NCBI RefSeq assembly: GCF_032118995.1
Contig: NC_092654.1
Span: 7,448,284-7,512,283 of the forward strand
Direction: 5' to 3'
DNA: 64,000 nucleotides
From: Asterias amurensis
Taxonomy: Eukaryota; Echinodermata; Asteroidea; Forcipulatida; Asteriidae
The translations under genes and the position numbers were made by a program. The notes under the pieces are model-generated. The model saw only the letters and a program-made list of their open reading frames with translations. It was not told the origin of the DNA and made no database searches. Positions 27,201 through 36,557 of this stretch are shown one piece after another (the stretch's first letter is position 1; each line of letters opens with the position of its first letter).

Positions 27201-30200
27201 CCCCCCCTGCCCTCTTTATACACACCTTGTATACCAGCTCTACAATCAGCACCCCCCTGCCCTCTTTATACACACCTTGTATACCAGCTCTACAATCAGC
27301 CCCCCCCCCTGCCCCCTTTATACACACCTTGTATACCAGCTCTACAATCAGCACCTCCCTGCCCCCTTTATACACACCTTGTATACCAGCTCTACAATCA
27401 CCAGCTGTAGAATATCTCCAAAGGAATGAATCTGATCAATGCAAGTGCTTAGGTAATCCAGTGCACGATCTTGATCAACATGGATTAACATCATAAAGGC
27501 ATTCCGTTTGCAAGAAGCATCTTGTTCCTGCTCTAGGAAGGTGTGGATCAATTCTGGAGCATCCGGGATAAGGAAGTCAAAGTTCCTGCAAAAGAATACA
27601 TGTAATGAAATTTAGATCAAATATTTTGTTTGTCATGGCCACATGGTCCTGTGACACTACATATGTGTAAAAAGAATTCGGGAAAATATACTTTTGGTTT
27701 TGAAACCATTTGATTGTTGTAACCCTATATTAATGTTGATATATAGTAAAACTAAACAGTGAAAATTTCATTTCAAAAGGTGGTCGTGTTATTAAATATC
27801 GCCGCAAATTCGGAGCAGTTATGAAAACGTAGGAAGAATAATCCGTAATTTGAATACACAATCCGAGAAACTTATCTGAGATTCAAATTTTGGGGGATTT
27901 ATAAGTAAAACTGGTTTCTTTTTCCAAAACCACATTTACTCAAAGTAAAATGATTCTCAAAATGCTTTATACAATCGAAGGATGATGTACTTCTAACCAA
28001 GTAAGTTTGTATTGCCATTAGTTTAAAGGGTGATTACCAAATGTATACCTTCCCTTTAAATGAGATTGATTTCCAATCTTCTATTTCTACAAATAAATTA
28101 ACTCTCCAAATATCAACTACTGAGGTTTTGAATGATAGATAACATATGGCAGATAACATATACAGACCGATCCACTAAGCTCTGCCCCATTGCGTATTGA
28201 CCAATCACAACGCAACGAAGGTCCAACAAGTAAGGTCCGACATGCGTGCGTGTATCTTGACACGCGCGACAGAGTTGTGCAGAAAGGCATTGGAGAGCCC
28301 CATGTGTTTTTGCTCACACGCGCGTCGTGGGCGGAGCCTACTGGATCGGTCTATTGCAACTCAACATAGATCTATATCTGATTGTGTTTATTACAGCTGA
28401 TTAGCATTCAGTTTTCAGGGTTTGCACTCATGTTTTTAGTGACTGGCCAGCAGGACCAGTTAGCTTGTCATTATTCACTAGTCCGTTAGTTTTTTCACTG
28501 GTTAATCTTTCAAATGAAATAGTGATGCTTTTTAACACTGAACTAGCCAGCTTGACCACCAGAAGAGAATTCTGACTGGTCCATGGGTGTTTTATCGTGC
28601 ATTTGGCCAGCAGACCAATGTTAATGGTGAACACTGGTTATATACAAGTCAATCTCAACTAGAACTGGGACTCATTCCAGTCACTGAATATTCCAACTTT
28701 ACTCTATGTGACACTTTGTTGCAACAATATCTTACTTGTAAATGGTGAAGATGGCCATGACAGCATTCCGTCTCACATAGCTGTGACGATGCTCCAAGCA
28801 GAGTCGAATGGCTGGCATTAGAGGCTCTAGAAGCTCAGCTTCCTTCAGCTTACACAGGAAACGAAGAGTTGATCCTCGGATGAACTCATTAGGATGCTGA
28901 AGATCCTTCCTGTACGCATCACATACTAAGATCATCTCCTGTAGGAGTTTGCCATCCGGGTGTGTCTTGGGAACAATCTCCCAGAATATCAGGAGAAGCT
29001 TCTTAATGGTGTGGTCCTGAATAACAAACAGTTCAATACAGGGGTTGATTCCACTATAGCCAAAGTATGTGTCAAACTACAGGTCAATTTTGAATAGCAA
29101 CAATCCTATACAGTTTGTTTGGCATAACATGTTTTGGCAGTTTGGGGGGATTATGCATTGTTGTTTACACAGAAAAACAGGTGAATGTAAGATTGCAAGG
29201 TTTTGACTGCGAGTAGTACTGAGAGTTCTACTTTCAAGACACCCATCAACCCAAATGCTTTCCCTAACCCCCTAGCCATCCCCTAACAGATATGCCACAC
29301 AAGTTTATTACATACATGTCAAGTGCACTGTGGTTTATAAATCATGTTGACCGCTACCATGACTACATTCTATTCCATATCAATTGATGTTGGTTGTTGC
29401 TAATAAATAATTTTACTTTGTGCTTAGATTTTAGGTGTATATGTACACTCATCCCCAAAATCTGTTATTCTACAGAGTGCACAGCCAGGGACTATGTGGG
29501 ACTACGTTTGAATTATGAGAGCTACCCATTTTACTTAGCATCATGTTATGGTTTACAAGGTGCTGCGGCGCAATATGCTGCAAATCAAACCAAGAACACC
29601 GAGCAAACCCTTTCTCTTTTTGATAAGTGCACTGGGTTCTTTTACATGCATTACACAACACACTAAACCAACGGCTTTACGTCCCATCCGAAGGACAAAG
29701 CAACAGTTACGTGTCTTTCTAATGGACACAGGTGTTCTGACTGGGCGTCAAAGGTACACCTTCTGGAAATGGCAATCCAGCTAAGTTATGGCTGCTAGGG
29801 GCTAGGAATGAGATTTGGACATCAATCCTACCTGCATAGGGAGGAGGAATCTAATAACAGACATTAGCATGCCTGGCATCTTCTCTCCATTCAATATCAT
29901 GTAAATCAGATTCTTCAATGCATCAGTCCTTGCCTTTGTGTCACCATTCTCTGAGGAACAAACCATCAAACATTTCAGTGAAATCATTGAATATACTTTT
30001 TTGATAATGTCTCTATGCCCAAATAATACAATGTGGTATAGCTTATTTGTTACTTTTTTAAAGAAGAATTTTCTTTAAAATTATATTCAATAAACCAACA
30101 TCTTTCCACAAAAAGCTTTCAAAGCTTTCACATAATAAAAACTTAGTTTCACATCTAGATATTTACATGTATGTCATACTTTCAAAACAAAATTAACAAA

Positions 30201-30310
30201 AAGTTGTTTCCAAACTCACCAATGATTCCTTTGAGGGTTATTTCATTGGGAGGCTCTACATCCATGCTAATGTTGATCAATGTATAAGATGGGTGCTCCG
30301 ATGACGCCAT
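9296..30310 (-). CDS. COPB1: Coatomer subunit beta (beta-COP), complete, 21 coding exons, 956 aa
   Basis: Core subunit of the COPI coat for Golgi-to-ER and intra-Golgi vesicles. Exons: 30310-30220, 29950-29832, 29016-28736, 27585-27378, 23823-23686, 22705-22586, 21901-21794, 21203-21057, 20038-19893, 19336-19188, 18515-18407, 17918-17798, 17498-17427, 16699-16544, 14971-14882, 14139-14050, 13353-13209, 12484-12365, 11882-11737, 11091-11002, 9520-9296 (TAA). They sum to 2871 nt in one open frame; human beta-COP is 953 aa. Signatures: HEAT-repeat trunk with [20 protein letters not shown] (exon 3) and [20 protein letters not shown] (exon 5); appendage with [11 protein letters not shown] (exon 18); C-terminus [19 protein letters not shown]. 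Start: first ATG, in AAGATGGCG, with the typical TLINISMD N-terminus. All introns look GT-AG. Intron 4 (27377-23824) holds a huge minisatellite made of its own 5' splice site. Confidence 0.97.
10760..10985 (-). mobile_element. tRNA-derived SINE, copy 1
   Basis: Read on the minus strand, a tRNA-like head (TCTAGTTGGTAGGATACTGC) is followed by a tail containing ACTGAGTATACAGTGCTAA. It is the same family as the copy at 35275-35419, sharing 'agcactgtatactcagtact' on the plus strand. It lies in the intron before COPB1 exon 21. Confidence 0.65.
12806..12905 (+). mobile_element. tRNA-like SINE head
   Basis: An A-box-like segment (ACTAGCTCGGTGGTCTAATGG) and a B-box-like segment (GGTTGTGGATTCCAATCC) are spaced as in a tRNA. 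The cloverleaf is incomplete and the B box is mutated, so this reads as a SINE fragment in a COPB1 intron, not a tRNA gene. Confidence 0.5.
13620..13975. mobile_element. Dispersed SINE-like repeat ('GCACTGGGTTCTTTTACGTGC' family)
   Basis: It shares the blocks 'caccatgtaatggtttgcaaggtgctg', 'ctgggttcttgtacgtgc' and 'cccatctgaaggac' with copies at 18075-18330, 21270-21620 and 29480-29760. All four lie in COPB1 introns. It ends in a tRNA-like 'cttttaaccgctaggcaac'. Confidence 0.65.
14452..14548. repeat. Near-perfect palindrome (TTAAAATTATAGGCCC arms)
   Basis: The left arm GGGGCTCAGTTAAAATTATA pairs with the right arm TATAATTTTAACTGTTCCCC around 'gtgatgtcaa...ttgacatcac'. It is part of a larger palindromic element in COPB1 intron 15 that may extend toward 14870. 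Confidence 0.75.
15446..15802. mobile_element. Palindromic MITE, GGCAGTGGACACTATTGG family
   Basis: Full-length copy with 25-bp near-perfect termini, ending CCACTGCCT|TTAA. It is directly followed by the foldback at 15802-15908. Confidence 0.9.
15802..15908. mobile_element. Short foldback (AAGCCCGGTT arms) abutting the MITE
   Basis: AAGCCCGGTTAATACTTCC pairs with GGAAGTATGAACCGGGCTT. The core carries 'gacgtcaaattc'. It is related to the foldback at 8647-8813. Confidence 0.7.
17605..17750. repeat. Dispersed 'AAGGGCACCAAGGCA' repeat
   Basis: Copy in COPB1 intron 12, flanked by 'aggcctg' on both sides, with two internal 'aagggcaccaaggca' units. Confidence 0.65.
18075..18330. mobile_element. 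SINE-like repeat, same family as 13620-13975
   Basis: Contains 'cttcagatgggaaataaag', 'aagaacccagtgaactt' and 'gcagcatattgcgccacagc', the reverse-oriented counterparts of the blocks in the 13.6 kb copy. Confidence 0.6.
19685..19835. mobile_element. Palindromic element with TAATGGCCTGA arms
   Basis: 'cttaatggcctgacatttcg' pairs with 'cgacacatcaggccattaac', and 'gcagagtctttctcgaa' with 'tgagaaagactctgc'. It lies in COPB1 intron 9 and has no coding content. Confidence 0.65.
20411..20947. mobile_element. Two adjoining copies of the GGCAGTGGACACTATTGG MITE family
   Basis: A half copy starting TTAAAGGCAGTGGACAC runs to about 20557. A second, fuller copy then starts TTAAAGGTACTGGACAC and ends GTGTCCAGTGCCTTC. 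The junction near 20558 is again TTAA. Confidence 0.8.
21270..21620. mobile_element. SINE-like repeat, same family as 13620-13975
   Basis: Contains 'caccatgtaatagttgac', 'gtgcactgggttcttttac' and a tail resembling a tRNA gene end ('cttatccactcagctagac'). Confidence 0.6.
24142..27400 (-). repeat. Minisatellite of about 64 units copied from the COPB1 exon-4/intron-4 boundary
   Basis: Units of about 50 bp (C-run length varies) repeat head to tail. Read on the gene strand, each has the last 23 nt of exon 4 (ending GAGCTGGTATACAAG, encoding ELVYK), the donor GTGTGTATAAAG, then GGGGCAGGGGGG and a short linker. The first unit is the real exon end at 27378. The others run to about 24142, near the 3' end of the intron. 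Common variants are GGGGGC/AGAGGGC and CAATC/CACTC. Unit length is not a multiple of 3. On the plus strand no frame contains a stop for over 3 kb, which creates spurious ORFs above 1000 codons. On the gene strand a stop follows within the first intronic unit, so only the first donor preserves the protein. Confidence 0.97.
28164..28352. mobile_element. Foldback element with AGACCGATCCA arms
   Basis: AGACCGATCCACTAAGCTC pairs with the inverse of AGACCGATCCAGTAGGCTC. The core is GC-rich with GCGTGCGTG/CACGCGCG blocks. It lies in COPB1 intron 3. Confidence 0.7.
29480..29760. mobile_element. SINE-like repeat, same family as 13620-13975
   Basis: Contains 'catcatgttatggtttac', 'gtgcactgggttctttta' and 'acgtcccatccgaaggac'. 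It lies in COPB1 intron 2. Confidence 0.6.
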
Positions 30311-32330
30311 CTTGACTCTGGTGGTGACTGCAAGTCTACAATTTGTAAATTAAGAAAAGAAAATCAAAGGCATTACTGTTATGCAAAAATTTGACTGTCA
30401 AAGCTTAAGCCAATGTACTGACAGTCCAACAATGAAAAACCTACACACAGGTCAGGACAAACATTTGATCTTGTTTTCAGCATACTGTTTTGGGGTTGAA
30501 CAAAGACCAATTGACCTGAGTAGGATTTGAACCATTGACTACCGGATTAACGTGGCCAGTAACTTAGCTATCTGGCCCTATGTTGGCGGTGTCCCCATTT
30601 TATCAATATCTTTGTCCGAGGTGGGGGTTTTATAGAAAATAAACTTGTCAATTGTTGGGGCGGAGGTAATTGTTACACATGCATTTAAGGCGTTATTGAC
30701 CTTTCCATTGATTGAAATTAACTTAGTTTTGAGTTTCGAGTGTTGCAATACTGTTTATTAAACGATTAAGCTTAAAACGTTGACTCGCGTCTACAATCTT
30801 GTGCGCCAAACATAATTTTATATTACCTATAAAAATGAATAGGCTAGTATGAAGCATAATGTAGCATATTGAAGTCGGGGGGGGGGGGGGGGGGGCATGG
30901 GATGATGGGGGGGGTACTCCTAGAACTATGAGGTTCATTAGGAGTAATGGGGGGGGGGCAAGTTGACTGGAAAAGGCACAAACCCGTATTTTTGTTATAA
31001 ATTTAAATGAATTAAAGTAGGGACGGTCACTACCAATAGAGGATGCCCTTTGTTTTATTTGATGTTACACAGTTCATTCATGAGTCGAGAATAACCAGAT
31101 ATACTTTCAATTAGGCCTATGGCCTTTTTCTGATACCTTTTATGCCCATCGCAGAGAAATCAGACGAAATTTTTTGGTGGAGAAGAAAGACTGGTAAGCC
31201 TATGTGCACATTTGTACATTGATTTTATGGAAAAGTGCAAAATTGGAATTATAATGGAGACAATTGTCATGATTGTTGTCTGAATGACAATTCAAAATAG
31301 TTGAAACTAAGCTATCAAATGATTGTTTTTTCAAAACGTTTGGTCATTGTGGTCATTGCGATCGCCTTTTCAAGACAGTGATACTGCTGGGATTTTCCAA
31401 ACGGGTTGGGGTTGCGCTATGCCTGTGTTGATATAGTGTTTGGCCAACAGGTATGCTTGAACTTAATTACCAAACAAAACACAATGTTTGACTAAGTTTT
31501 GTATAATTTATTCACGATTATAACAAACAAATATACTCATTACAAAAAAAACGTAAAAATCTCAACTAAACAAATTTAATAGAATATAGAAAAAAAATTA
31601 CATGCATTTTTTTTTTTGCTACATAATTTCAGTACATAAAATCACATTTTTTATTAATGAAAAAAAAAAATTGCAAAGTTTTTGAACTTTGACCTGGCAT
31701 GACCCGACCCCAACAAATGAGGCGTCAAATTGAATGTTTACAAGAGACATATCCAGCTAGGCCTATGCCAAAATTAGTCTCATCAGATTATTTCAAAATT
31801 AGTGGATCTGCCTATTGAGTAATAATTTAGTAATTATAAATATTAATTAAATTTAAAGATGTGTTGCTGTAGTTGGTAGTGTAGTTAGTACTGTCTTAGT
31901 GTTGTTATGTTAATTATTTTGTACAACAAACCTCTAAGTCTAAACTAAACCATTGGAAACATAAAAACATAAGATTATTGATTTTTGTTAAAGTAATCTA
32001 TTAAATTTGCCCATTTTGCTATTTTGGCACAGTTTGACCATGGAGGTAGGATGGTTTAACATTGTCCGTAAACTGGCCCACCACTGCCTCTCTCTGATCT
32101 CTGATCATCTGAGTCTGAGCCGAGTGTGTGCGTCGCCTGTCGGTGGCACTGTCGGCTTTTTGGATGGGGTGTATTCGCTCAGTATCACTCATCAAACAGA
32201 ACTGCCCTGGCCAGATGACGTTTCATCACAAAATAGTTGTTTAAAAATAAACAAGAAAAATACAAAAGAACTTACCAAAAATGAGTATTTATATTGAATA
32301 AAAAGGCCCTCAGTCTCTCTTTACGAAGAT
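30220..32330 (-). promoter_or_regulatory. Possible COPB1 5' UTR splice junction and upstream region
   Basis: Just upstream of the COPB1 ATG the minus strand reads a pyrimidine-rich stretch ending TTGTAG, then about 25 nt to ATG, consistent with a 3' splice site in the 5' UTR. A matching strong donor (TTTTTG|GTAAGT) occurs on the same strand at 32276/32275. It is preceded by CCTTTTTATTC, which resembles a terminal pyrimidine start. The span between would be a ~1.95 kb 5' UTR intron. It includes a 19-G run near 30880. Transcript data are lacking. Confidence 0.3.
30878..30972. repeat. Poly-G-rich tract
   Basis: A run of about 19 G at 30878-30896 is followed by several 7-10 nt G runs up to 30958. 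Potential quadruplex former and assembly hazard. Confidence 0.85.
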
Positions 32331-32980
32331 CCTGTTTTTGTACGCGATGACACGTTGGCGAACAATATTTTTGTAAATGTCAATAGAGGGCGCATATAAT
32401 TTTAGAGTGGGTGGGGCGCCCGAGGGAGCGGGGCCATACAGCGAGTGGGGTTGGTACTCAGCTGCTTGATGCCGCGGTGAGGTCCAGTAAACAAAACGAA
32501 TACGTCGGATAACAATTGCCTTGGCAGCTACAGCCCCCACCTCCCCCCCCCCACAGCCCCCACCATCAGTAAGCGACAACCCCTACCTCCCTTTACACTT
32601 ACGGAGAAGCCCCTTTTATCCACTTATCTGTGTATAATGTCCCGGCCAATTTCCTTCACCACCCATCAGCAGGTAGTAGTTGCTAATAAAACAGCAGGAC
32701 ACGGTTCTTTATATCAGAACTATCATGTCTCCAATTAATTTCAAGATCTACGCTGCGGCAGTAAAATCCAATATCAAGACATGTTCTCAATCCAATATCA
32801 AGACATGTTCTCAAGAGATCGATTCAACACACTGAGAAAAATGGAATATGAACACGGACTATTGCGCAAACTAAATGCATGACATTAGATACTCTTTTGG
32901 TGCAATCAATTCTGACATTTCAGAAGCTTTTGATGGGCTTAATTATTTTTGTTTAACAAAAGTTAAAATATCTATATTGT
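30980..32980. other. AT-rich region without a recognised gene
   Basis: No ORF here has splice support or family resemblance. The GC-richer block at 32330-32600, with a TAGAGGGCGC motif (32384-32393), could be a promoter, possibly for COPB1 on the minus strand. The rest is low-complexity AT sequence. Confidence 0.5.
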
Positions 32981-32990
32981 AATTTGCCAC

Positions 32991-33380
32991 TTAAAGGAAC
33001 ACGTTGCCTTGGATCGGTCGAGTTGGTCTTTGAAAAGCGTTTGTAACCGTTTTTTATAAAATGCATATGGGTAGAAAGATGTTGTGAAAGTAGAATACAA
33101 TGATCCACACAAACATGCCTCGAAATTGCGTGGTTTTCCTTTTACCTTGTCGACTAACACGTCGGCCATTTATGGGGGTCAAAATTTTGACTCCCATAAA
33201 TGGCCGACCATGTTAGTTCGCACAGTAGAAGGAAAACCACGCAATTTCGAGGCAAACTTGTGTGGATCATTGTATTCTACTTTTAAAACATCTTTCCAGC
33301 CATATGCATTCTATAAAAAACGGTAACAAACGCTTTTGTTTTGACCAACTCGTCCGATCCAAGGCAACGTGTTCCTTTAA
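32991..33380. mobile_element. Foldback MITE, AGGAACACGTTGCC family, copy 1
   Basis: It starts TTAA|AGGAACACGTTGCCTTGG and ends CCAAGGCAACGTGTTCCT|TTAA. The arms are inverted over the whole ~390 bp and meet near 33190 (TTTGACTCCCATAAATGG). A second copy is at 34765-35095. Confidence 0.92.
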
Positions 33381-33762
33381 GGCAGTGGACACTAATGGTA
33401 ATTACTCAAAATACTTATCAGCATAAAACCTCACTTACGGTAACGAGTAATGGGGAGAGGTTGATAGTATAAAACATTGTGAGAAACGGCTCCCTTTGAA
33501 GTGACGTAGTTTTTGAGAAAGTAGAAATTTTCCACGAGTTTGATTCGAGACCTCAAGTTTACAATTTGAGGTCTCGAAATCAAGCATCTGAAAGCACACA
33601 ACTTCGCGTGACAAGGGTGTTTTTTTCTTTTATTATTATCTCGCAACTTCGTCCACCGATTGAGCTCAAATTTTCACAGGTTTGTTATTTTATGCATATG
33701 TTGAGATACACCAAGTGAGAAGACTGGTCTTCGACAATACCAATAGTGTCTAGTGTCTTTAA
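33377..33762. mobile_element. GGCAGTGGACACTATTGG-family MITE sharing a TTAA with the preceding element
   Basis: It begins right after the TTAA at 33377-33380 that ends the previous foldback, with GGCAGTGGACACTAATGG. It ends with ATAGTGTCTAGTGTCTTTAA. The arms meet at 'tcaagtttacaatttgag'. Confidence 0.88.
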
Positions 33763-34296
33763 TTCACTTTTCTTCAGTTAGTAACCAAAAATTAGCAATA
33801 ATGTTTCCAGCAAATCTGGGGAAAAAATTGGAAAGAAGCTGGTTTCAACTGATATTGGTAGGTATGGGTGTTTCCCCGGGGGGGGGGGGGGGGGGTTAAA
33901 ACCTGGAAGTTAATTACCCCAAATTTGCCTAAAGTATGTTGTGTTTGGTATCAAAATAAATGAAAGGACATTTAATTTTAAACTCTGTATGTGCTGTTTA
34001 TATTGTCATTTTATCATCATGTGAAAAGTTAAGCATGATTGAAGACATGGCGCTTGTTTACAGGCGATCAAAGAGGTCATTACACAAATTTCAATGTAAT
34101 TTTTTTTAAACTATCATTGCACGTTACTATGTATCTATTAAAGTGTATCACACTGTTTTAAGGCTCAGTTTGGTTCAAGACACGTTAAGTGGAAGTGCAA
34201 TGCTTTGATCAGTAAAACTACCGGGAACTCACAGGTCAAGAGTGACAGTAAGCTCATTAAAGACCCTACAAATTTGGCCAAAACAATCGGCTTGAA

Positions 34297-34542
34297 TTAT
34301 TCAGTTTCCTCTTCTACATCGCTCAGTTCTTCGGTGTCTGTAACTTCTGCTCCATTGGAGCAATGTCCACAGCACACTCCACATGCAGACACACATGACA
34401 TGCCAGACTTCATACAGCTACATTTCATCGTTTGGCACTGCCTCTCCCCTTCCTTACAGTTACAGCAAATTCCTTTTAACAGATTTTCTGGGGCAATACC
34501 TCCGACAAGCATCTTTGGTTTTAGTTTCTTGTTGCTATCCAT
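34297..34542 (-). CDS. Cys-rich 81-residue ORF, probably a transposon-derived CXC-type domain
   Basis: An intact ORF from ATG with the spacing CCNCKEGERQCQTMKCSCMK followed by three more Cys pairs and an acidic tail. Clusters of the type C-x-C-x6-C-x4-C-x-C-x5-C-x3-C-x2-C resemble Cys-rich termini seen on many invertebrate mobile-element proteins. That link is from general knowledge, not a search. It has no visible splice partner and could be an orphaned fragment, a terminal exon, or chance. Confidence 0.35.
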   Translation of the reverse strand: MDSNKKLKPKMLVGGIAPENLLKGICCNCKEGERQCQTMKCSCMKSGMSCVSACGVCCGHCSNGAEVTDTEELSDVEEETE

Positions 34543-34764
34543 CTCCCAGCGGGCGATAATAAGGAGCTGGGCGCGTCCGCCGCACCCACTTCACATCATG
34601 TCACCCATATCTGCTCCTACTCTTTTAACGTTTTAACACAAGGACAATTAGTTGCAAATGTTCGGCTTACCATCCCTGTCCCGTGCACGACTGCAAAGAA
34701 AGACTATTAAAAAAAACATTGGGTGCACTGCCTCAGCATGCTAAAAAGTGCAGGACTAAATTAC

Positions 34765-35095
34765 AGGAACACGTTGCCTTGGATCGGTCGAGTTGGTCTT
34801 TGAAAAGCGTTTGTAACCGTTTGTTATAAAATGCATATGGTTAGAAAGATGTTGTAAAAGTAGAATACGATGATCCACACACATTTGCCTCTAAATTGCG
34901 TGGGTTTCCTTTTACTTTGCGAACTAACACAGTCGGCCGTGTTCGTCGACGAGGTAAAAGGAAAACCACTCAATTTCGAGTAATACTTGTGTGGATTATA
35001 ATATCTTTCTAATCATAATTATGCATTTTATAACAAACGGTTACAAACGCTTTTCAAAGACCAACTCGACCGATCCAAGGCAACTTGTTCCTTTA
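34765..35095. mobile_element. Foldback MITE, AGGAACACGTTGCC family, copy 2
   Basis: The left end ACAGGAACACGTTGCCTTGG and right end CCAAGGCAACTTGTTCCT|TTAA are inverted. The core differs from copy 1 (GGCCGTGTTCGTCGACG). Confidence 0.88.
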
Positions 35096-35274
35096 ATGTT
35101 TTTTTTTTGTTTAGATATGAAATTTTTAAAATCATCTTTCGCTAATAACGTGCCGTTTTGATGATTTTTTTTGTACAGCAACCATCTATAAAAAACATTA
35201 GTTATGAATCTTCACCACTAAATTGCGTAAACGGTAAGCCGGTGTGCCCCTTTAAAAAAATTTTTTACCCATAG

Positions 35275-35700
35275 ACCGATGTGTGTTATTAGCACTGTAT
35301 ACTCAGTACTTTCCCGAGTCCTGTGGACAAGAATATCACAGGCATATTACTGGGGTGGGATTCGAACCAACGACCCTTGCAATTCTAGAGCAGTGTCTTA
35401 CCAACTAGACTACAGAGGTAGTCTTGGTGCAAGACGTTTCTCGTTTCCTTTTCACGCACACCGCGGCCAATTCACCGACAGCGCGCGCACCGACTCACCT
35501 GACTTATAAGTCCACTCACCGCCCGGAGTTTCTCCGGGGCGGTGAGTGGACTAAAAGTCAGGTGAGTAGGTGCGCGCGCTGTCGGTGAATTGGCCGCGGT
35601 GTGCGTGATAAGGAAACGAGAAACGTCTTGTACCAAGACTACTACAGAGGTTGCCCGGTAACTAGAGGCAGTTTGAATTCTATGTGTTGGCAGCGGGTAC
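35275..35700 (-). mobile_element. tRNA-derived SINE, copy 2, split by a foldback insertion
   Basis: On the minus strand a pol III A box (TAGTCTAGTTGGTAAGAC) and a textbook B box (GGTTCGAATCCC, plus-strand 35357-35368) stand at tRNA spacing, then a tail with ACTGAGTATACAGTGCTAA. The 221-bp foldback at 35420-35640 interrupts the head. The sequence right of it (35641 on) matches the other side of the SINE copy at 10760-10985. Confidence 0.8.
35420..35640. mobile_element. GC-rich foldback element with perfect 11-bp target duplication
   Basis: The arms AGTCTTGGTGCAAGACGTTT...and their inverse pair over nearly the entire 221 bp around TCCGGGGCGG at about 35532. The direct repeat ACTACAGAGGT flanks it exactly (35409-35419 and 35641-35651). 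It is inserted inside a SINE. Confidence 0.92.
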
Positions 35701-35847
35701 CAAAACGATATAATAATTATGTTAAATTTGCATCGGAGATAAAAAAATTTAATTCTGGCTTTTACTCATACATTAATTTGCTTTGTGGATCAATCGAGGA
35801 GCACTATCATCCTCTCTCAAAGATACTTCACTTTTCAGTGTGCCCTG

Positions 35848-36033
35848 TCAGGCATCTGAAAGCACACAACTTCGTGTGACCAGGGTGTTTTTTCTTTCAT
35901 TATTATATCGCAACTTCGACAACCAATAAATTGAGCTAAATTTTTTCACAGGTTTGTTATTTTATGCGTACGTTGAGAAACACCAAGTGAGTCGACTTGT
36001 CTTTGACAATTACCAATAGCGTCCACTGTCTTT
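35848..36033. mobile_element. Half copy of the GGCAGTGGACACTATTGG MITE
   Basis: Starts at the family's internal CATCTGAAAGCACACAACTT and runs to ATAGCGTCCACTGTCTTTAA. The left half is missing. Confidence 0.8.
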
Positions 36034-36100
36034 AATATTAATGTTCTAAGCATAGAGTAAGGAGCATACCAGAATGGCAACTGACCACATGGTTTACATT

Positions 36101-36538
<438 letters not shown>

Positions 36539-36557
36539 ATACTATAGTATTATGTAC

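Noticed and set aside
24142-27400. CRISPR-like array of direct repeats
   Set aside because: There are no unique spacers; the whole 50-bp unit repeats and matches the adjacent exon boundary in an animal gene.
24060-27496. Three overlapping plus-strand ORFs of more than 1000 codons (Pro/Tyr/Thr-rich repeats)
   Set aside because: They are produced by the ~50-bp minisatellite, whose plus strand lacks stops in all frames. The sequence derives from COPB1 exon/intron DNA on the other strand and the frame cycles unit by unit.
32972-33326. Two ORFs with GKPRNFEA motifs on opposite strands
   Set aside because: They are the two arms of a palindromic MITE read in opposite directions, not genes.
34205-34636. 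143-codon plus-strand ORF
   Set aside because: Mostly antisense to the Cys-rich minus ORF, with no family resemblance or splice context.
35340-35420. tRNA gene on the minus strand
   Set aside because: The B box is perfect, but the sequence continues into a tail shared with another SINE copy at 10760-10985 and the acceptor stem is absent.
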